Shown here: piece by piece, positions 62,093 to 64,000 of the stretch | How positions within the stretch are numbered: the stretch's first letter is position 1 | Layout: every line of letters begins with the position of its first letter | Assembly: GCF_014899185.1 (NCBI RefSeq) | Contig: NZ_CP045201.1 | Location: forward strand, 3,263,501 to 3,327,500 | Length of the DNA stretch: 64,000 nt | Direction of reading: 5' to 3' | Source: Pseudooceanicola spongiae | Lineage (GTDB): Bacteria > Pseudomonadota > Alphaproteobacteria > Rhodobacterales > Rhodobacteraceae | Notes under the pieces: generated by a model | The model's database searches: none | Seen by the model: only the letters and a program-made list of their open reading frames with translations | What the model was told of the DNA's origin: nothing | Position numbers and translations under genes: made by a program

Positions 62093-64000
62093 GTGAACGC
62101 AGGATTGCATCGGTTTTTCACCGGCTCCGAGGGCACGACACCCTGGTCCGATATTGCCCCTGTCCGCGCCGAGCTGTTCGGCTTTGAGCGTCTTGAGCAG
62201 CACGCCATCAGCCTGGCCGCAGCACAAAGCATCACGGCCCGGCCCCTGCGCGTCCCCTCGCTGCACCGCAGGCTGGATCACAACGCCGCCGCACTGCTGG
62301 CGGCCTGGCGCGCCAGTGGCCGCGAGGTGGCCGAGGGCCGTCCCGTGGTGCCCGCCGCTGAGTGGTTGCTGGACAATTACCACCTTGTCGAGGCGCAGAT
62401 CCGCGAGATCCGCACTGACCTGCCGCCGGGCTATTACCGGCTGCTGCCAAAGCTCGCCGCCGGGCCGTTTGCCGGGTATCCGCGTGTTTTCGGGCTGGTC
62501 TGGGCCTTTGTCGCCCATACCGACAGCCACTTTACCGCCGTCGCGCTGCGCCGCTTTCTGCAGGCCTATCAGAGCGTGCAACCCCTGACGATTGGCGAGC
62601 TTTGGGCCGTGGCGATCACCTTGCGGATTGTCATGGTGGAAAACCTCTGCCGGTTGTCGAACCAGATCATCGTCGGGCGCACCATGCGTCAGGAGGCCGA
62701 CGCCTTGGCAGATCTGGTGTTGATGCCGGGGCGCAGCCACAATGGGTTGTCTGCGGCGCTGGCCTGCTATCCCGATGTGGCGCTGCCCGAGGGCTTTGCC
62801 TCGCAGCTGGCGAAACGGTTGCGCGACAGTGATCCGGTGACAACGCCGACGCTCGGCTGGCTGGAGGAGCGGCTGGAGGGGCAGGGCAGTTCGATCGATC
62901 TGGTGGTGCAGCACGCGCAGGAACGGCAGGGCGCGTCGAACGTCAGTGTGCGCAATGTCATCACCTCGATGCGCACGATCTCTGAGCTGGACTGGGCCGA
63001 TCTGTTTGAAAGCGTCAGCCCGGTGGATGCGGTGCTGCGTCTGCATCCGGGCTACGGCGCGATGGATTTCGCCAGCCGCAATCAGTACCGCACGGCCGTC
63101 GAGGGGTTTGCCCGTCGCGGCACCCTGTCGGAGACCGAAGTTGCCGCCGATGCGATTGAGGCGGCCCGCGCCGTGCAGGCGGGGATATCTGACGCGGAGC
63201 CGGACCGGCGTGCCTGCGATCCCGGCTGGCATCTGCTGGCCGAGGGACGCCCGGCGCTGGCCGCGCGCGTTGGTCTGCGCCCCGGGCGCTGGCGGCGGTT
63301 TGGCTATCGTCCGGGGCTGCGGCTTTATGCGGGCGCGATCTTTGCGCTGACGCTGGCGCTCGTGGCCGTTTCGGGGCTGGCGCTGTCGGCCAGTGGCGCG
63401 CCTGTTGGTCTGCTGGTGCTCTGGGCGCTGGCGGCGCTGATCCCGGCGAGCACGGTGGCGCAGGCCTTTGTCGACCGCGCTGTCGGCTGGATGGTGCATG
63501 CCGTGCCGCTGCCCGGTCTGGCGCTGGAGGGCGGCGTGCCGAGCGCGCTGCGCACCATGGTCGTCGTGCCGACTCTGCTGAGCGATGCGGCCGACCTCAC
63601 CGCCCAGATCGAGGCGCTGGAGGTGCATCACCTGTCCGGCGCGGGTGGCGACATGAGCTTTGCGCTGCTGACCGATGGCAAGGACGCGCCCGAGCAGGAG
63701 ATGCCGCAGGACGCGGCGCTGCTGGCGCTGGCGCGCGATGGCATTGCCGCGCTGAACCGGACCTATGCGCCGGGGCCGGGGGGCCCGCTGTTCCTGCATC
63801 TGCACCGCCGCCGTCTGTTCAACCCCGCCGAGGGCGTCTGGATGGGCTGGGAGCGCAAGCGCGGCAAGCTGCATGAGCTGAACCGCCTGCTGCGCGGTGC
63901 GGTGGATACCGGGTATATCGACGAAGATGGCCTCAGCCCCTCAGTGCCGGAGGATGTCCGCTATGTGATCACGCTGGATTCCGACACGCGGATGCCGCGC
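62093..64000 (+). CDS. ndvB: Cyclic beta-1,2-glucan synthase NdvB-like, N-terminal part (3' end outside window)
   Basis: NdvB builds cyclic beta-1,2-glucans from UDP-glucose at the inner membrane. The frame encodes the family N-terminus: APVRAELFGFERLEQHAISLAAAQ, WLLDNYHLVEAQIREIRTDLPPGYYRLLPKLAAGPFAGYPRVFGLVWAFVAHTDSHF, VQPLTIGELWAVAITLRIVMVENL. After about residue 400 two hydrophobic segments (LYAGAIFALTLALVAVSGLAL; PVGLLVLWALAALIPAS) precede the glycosyltransferase, whose DxD site VITLDSDTRMPR is the last thing visible. Starts at ATG 62045, GTG 62084 and GTG 62093 are open; none has a clear ribosome-binding site. Together with galU it uses UDP-glucose. Confidence 0.9.
   Translation, partial: MNAGLHRFFTGSEGTTPWSDIAPVRAELFGFERLEQHAISLAAAQSITARPLRVPSLHRRLDHNAAALLAAWRASGREVAEGRPVVPAAEWLLDNYHLVEAQIREIRTDLPPGYYRLLPKLAAGPFAGYPRVFGLVWAFVAHTDSHFTAVALRRFLQAYQSVQPLTIGELWAVAITLRIVMVENLCRLSNQIIVGRTMRQEADALADLVLMPGRSHNGLSAALACYPDVALPEGFASQLAKRLRDSDPVTTPTLGWLEERLEGQGSSIDLVVQHAQERQGASNVSVRNVITSMRTISELDWADLFESVSPVDAVLRLHPGYGAMDFASRNQYRTAVEGFARRGTLSETEVAADAIEAARAVQAGISDAEPDRRACDPGWHLLAEGRPALAARVGLRPGRWRRFGYRPGLRLYAGAIFALTLALVAVSGLALSASGAPVGLLVLWALAALIPASTVAQAFVDRAVGWMVHAVPLPGLALEGGVPSALRTMVVVPTLLSDAADLTAQIEALEVHHLSGAGGDMSFALLTDGKDAPEQEMPQDAALLALARDGIAALNRTYAPGPGGPLFLHLHRRRLFNPAEGVWMGWERKRGKLHELNRLLRGAVDTGYIDEDGLSPSVPEDVRYVITLDSDTRMPR

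Noticed and set aside
61373..63874. 833-codon minus-strand frame
   Set aside because: Antisense to ackA, the NTF2-like gene and ndvB; ndvB motifs on the plus strand are clear.

Overview
The window is a single high-GC chromosomal segment from an alphaproteobacterium. The gene families and their order point to the Rhodobacteraceae (Roseobacter/Paracoccus-type): rnd-lptC-lptA-lptB-hpf-ptsN, an alternative N-type ATPase operon, a HutF-type histidine pathway, taurine-type Tpa next to a MocR regulator, and GT14/NodH-like surface glycan genes. That assignment is inference from family knowledge; no rRNA is present. I saw no tRNA, prophage, insertion sequence or CRISPR array. Coding density is very high, and many genes overlap by ATGA or GTGA, so most of the window is built of tight operons.

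Layout. 0-11.4 kb is mostly housekeeping: the 3' end of secA, a PstS-like/OmpA fusion, an IclR regulator next to malate synthase G and a GlcG-like protein, radC, dnaJ and dnaK (with a good RpoH-type promoter), and alkB. 11.4-22.7 kb is surface polysaccharide: an orphan ABC-2 export permease, cysQ, galU, galE, four glycosyltransferases and a two-module sulfotransferase, ending in a glutathione S-transferase. CysQ clears PAP, the by-product of PAPS-dependent sulfation, which fits the sulfotransferase. 22.7-26.7 kb is the LPS-transport/ribosome hibernation/PTS-Ntr block. 26.9-40.5 kb is a catabolic island: a dipeptide-type ABC importer, a TSUP exporter, an aldehyde dehydrogenase, a CobW-type GTPase, a YtcJ-type amidohydrolase, a MocR/TauR-like regulator and a divergent taurine:pyruvate-type aminotransferase. 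40.9-48 kb holds a thioesterase and the hut genes (hutC-hutF divergent from hutI-hutH-hutU).

48-61.5 kb reads as a low-oxygen energy module: cbpA-cbpM, a nine-gene N-ATPase operon (atpDCQRBEFAG), a phasin, a PHA synthase, a FabI-like reductase, a MaoC-phosphotransacetylase fusion and acetate kinase. Four FNR-type sites (TTGAT-N4-ATCAA and close variants) lie in its intergenic regions. Each sits about 41.5 bp upstream of a start site placed from a plausible -10, which suggests one FNR/FixK-type regulon. The window ends inside a cyclic beta-1,2-glucan synthase gene (ndvB).

The observations I rate highest are: (i) matching CTGGCCC repeats, 23 bp apart and in the same orientation, in front of both tpa and the amidohydrolase-transporter operon, implying one MocR-controlled regulon for an amidated or conjugated aminosulfonate-like substrate; (ii) the four-site FNR-type regulon joining the N-ATPase, CbpA/M and PHA-acetate genes; (iii) two far-apart copies of a helically phased array of CGGTAT hexamers with an 11-bp period; (iv) an N-ATPase b subunit with a delta-like C-terminus in an operon without a delta gene; and (v) two genes in the glycan region whose 5' ends lack a canonical start codon where homology and the ribosome-binding site predict one.
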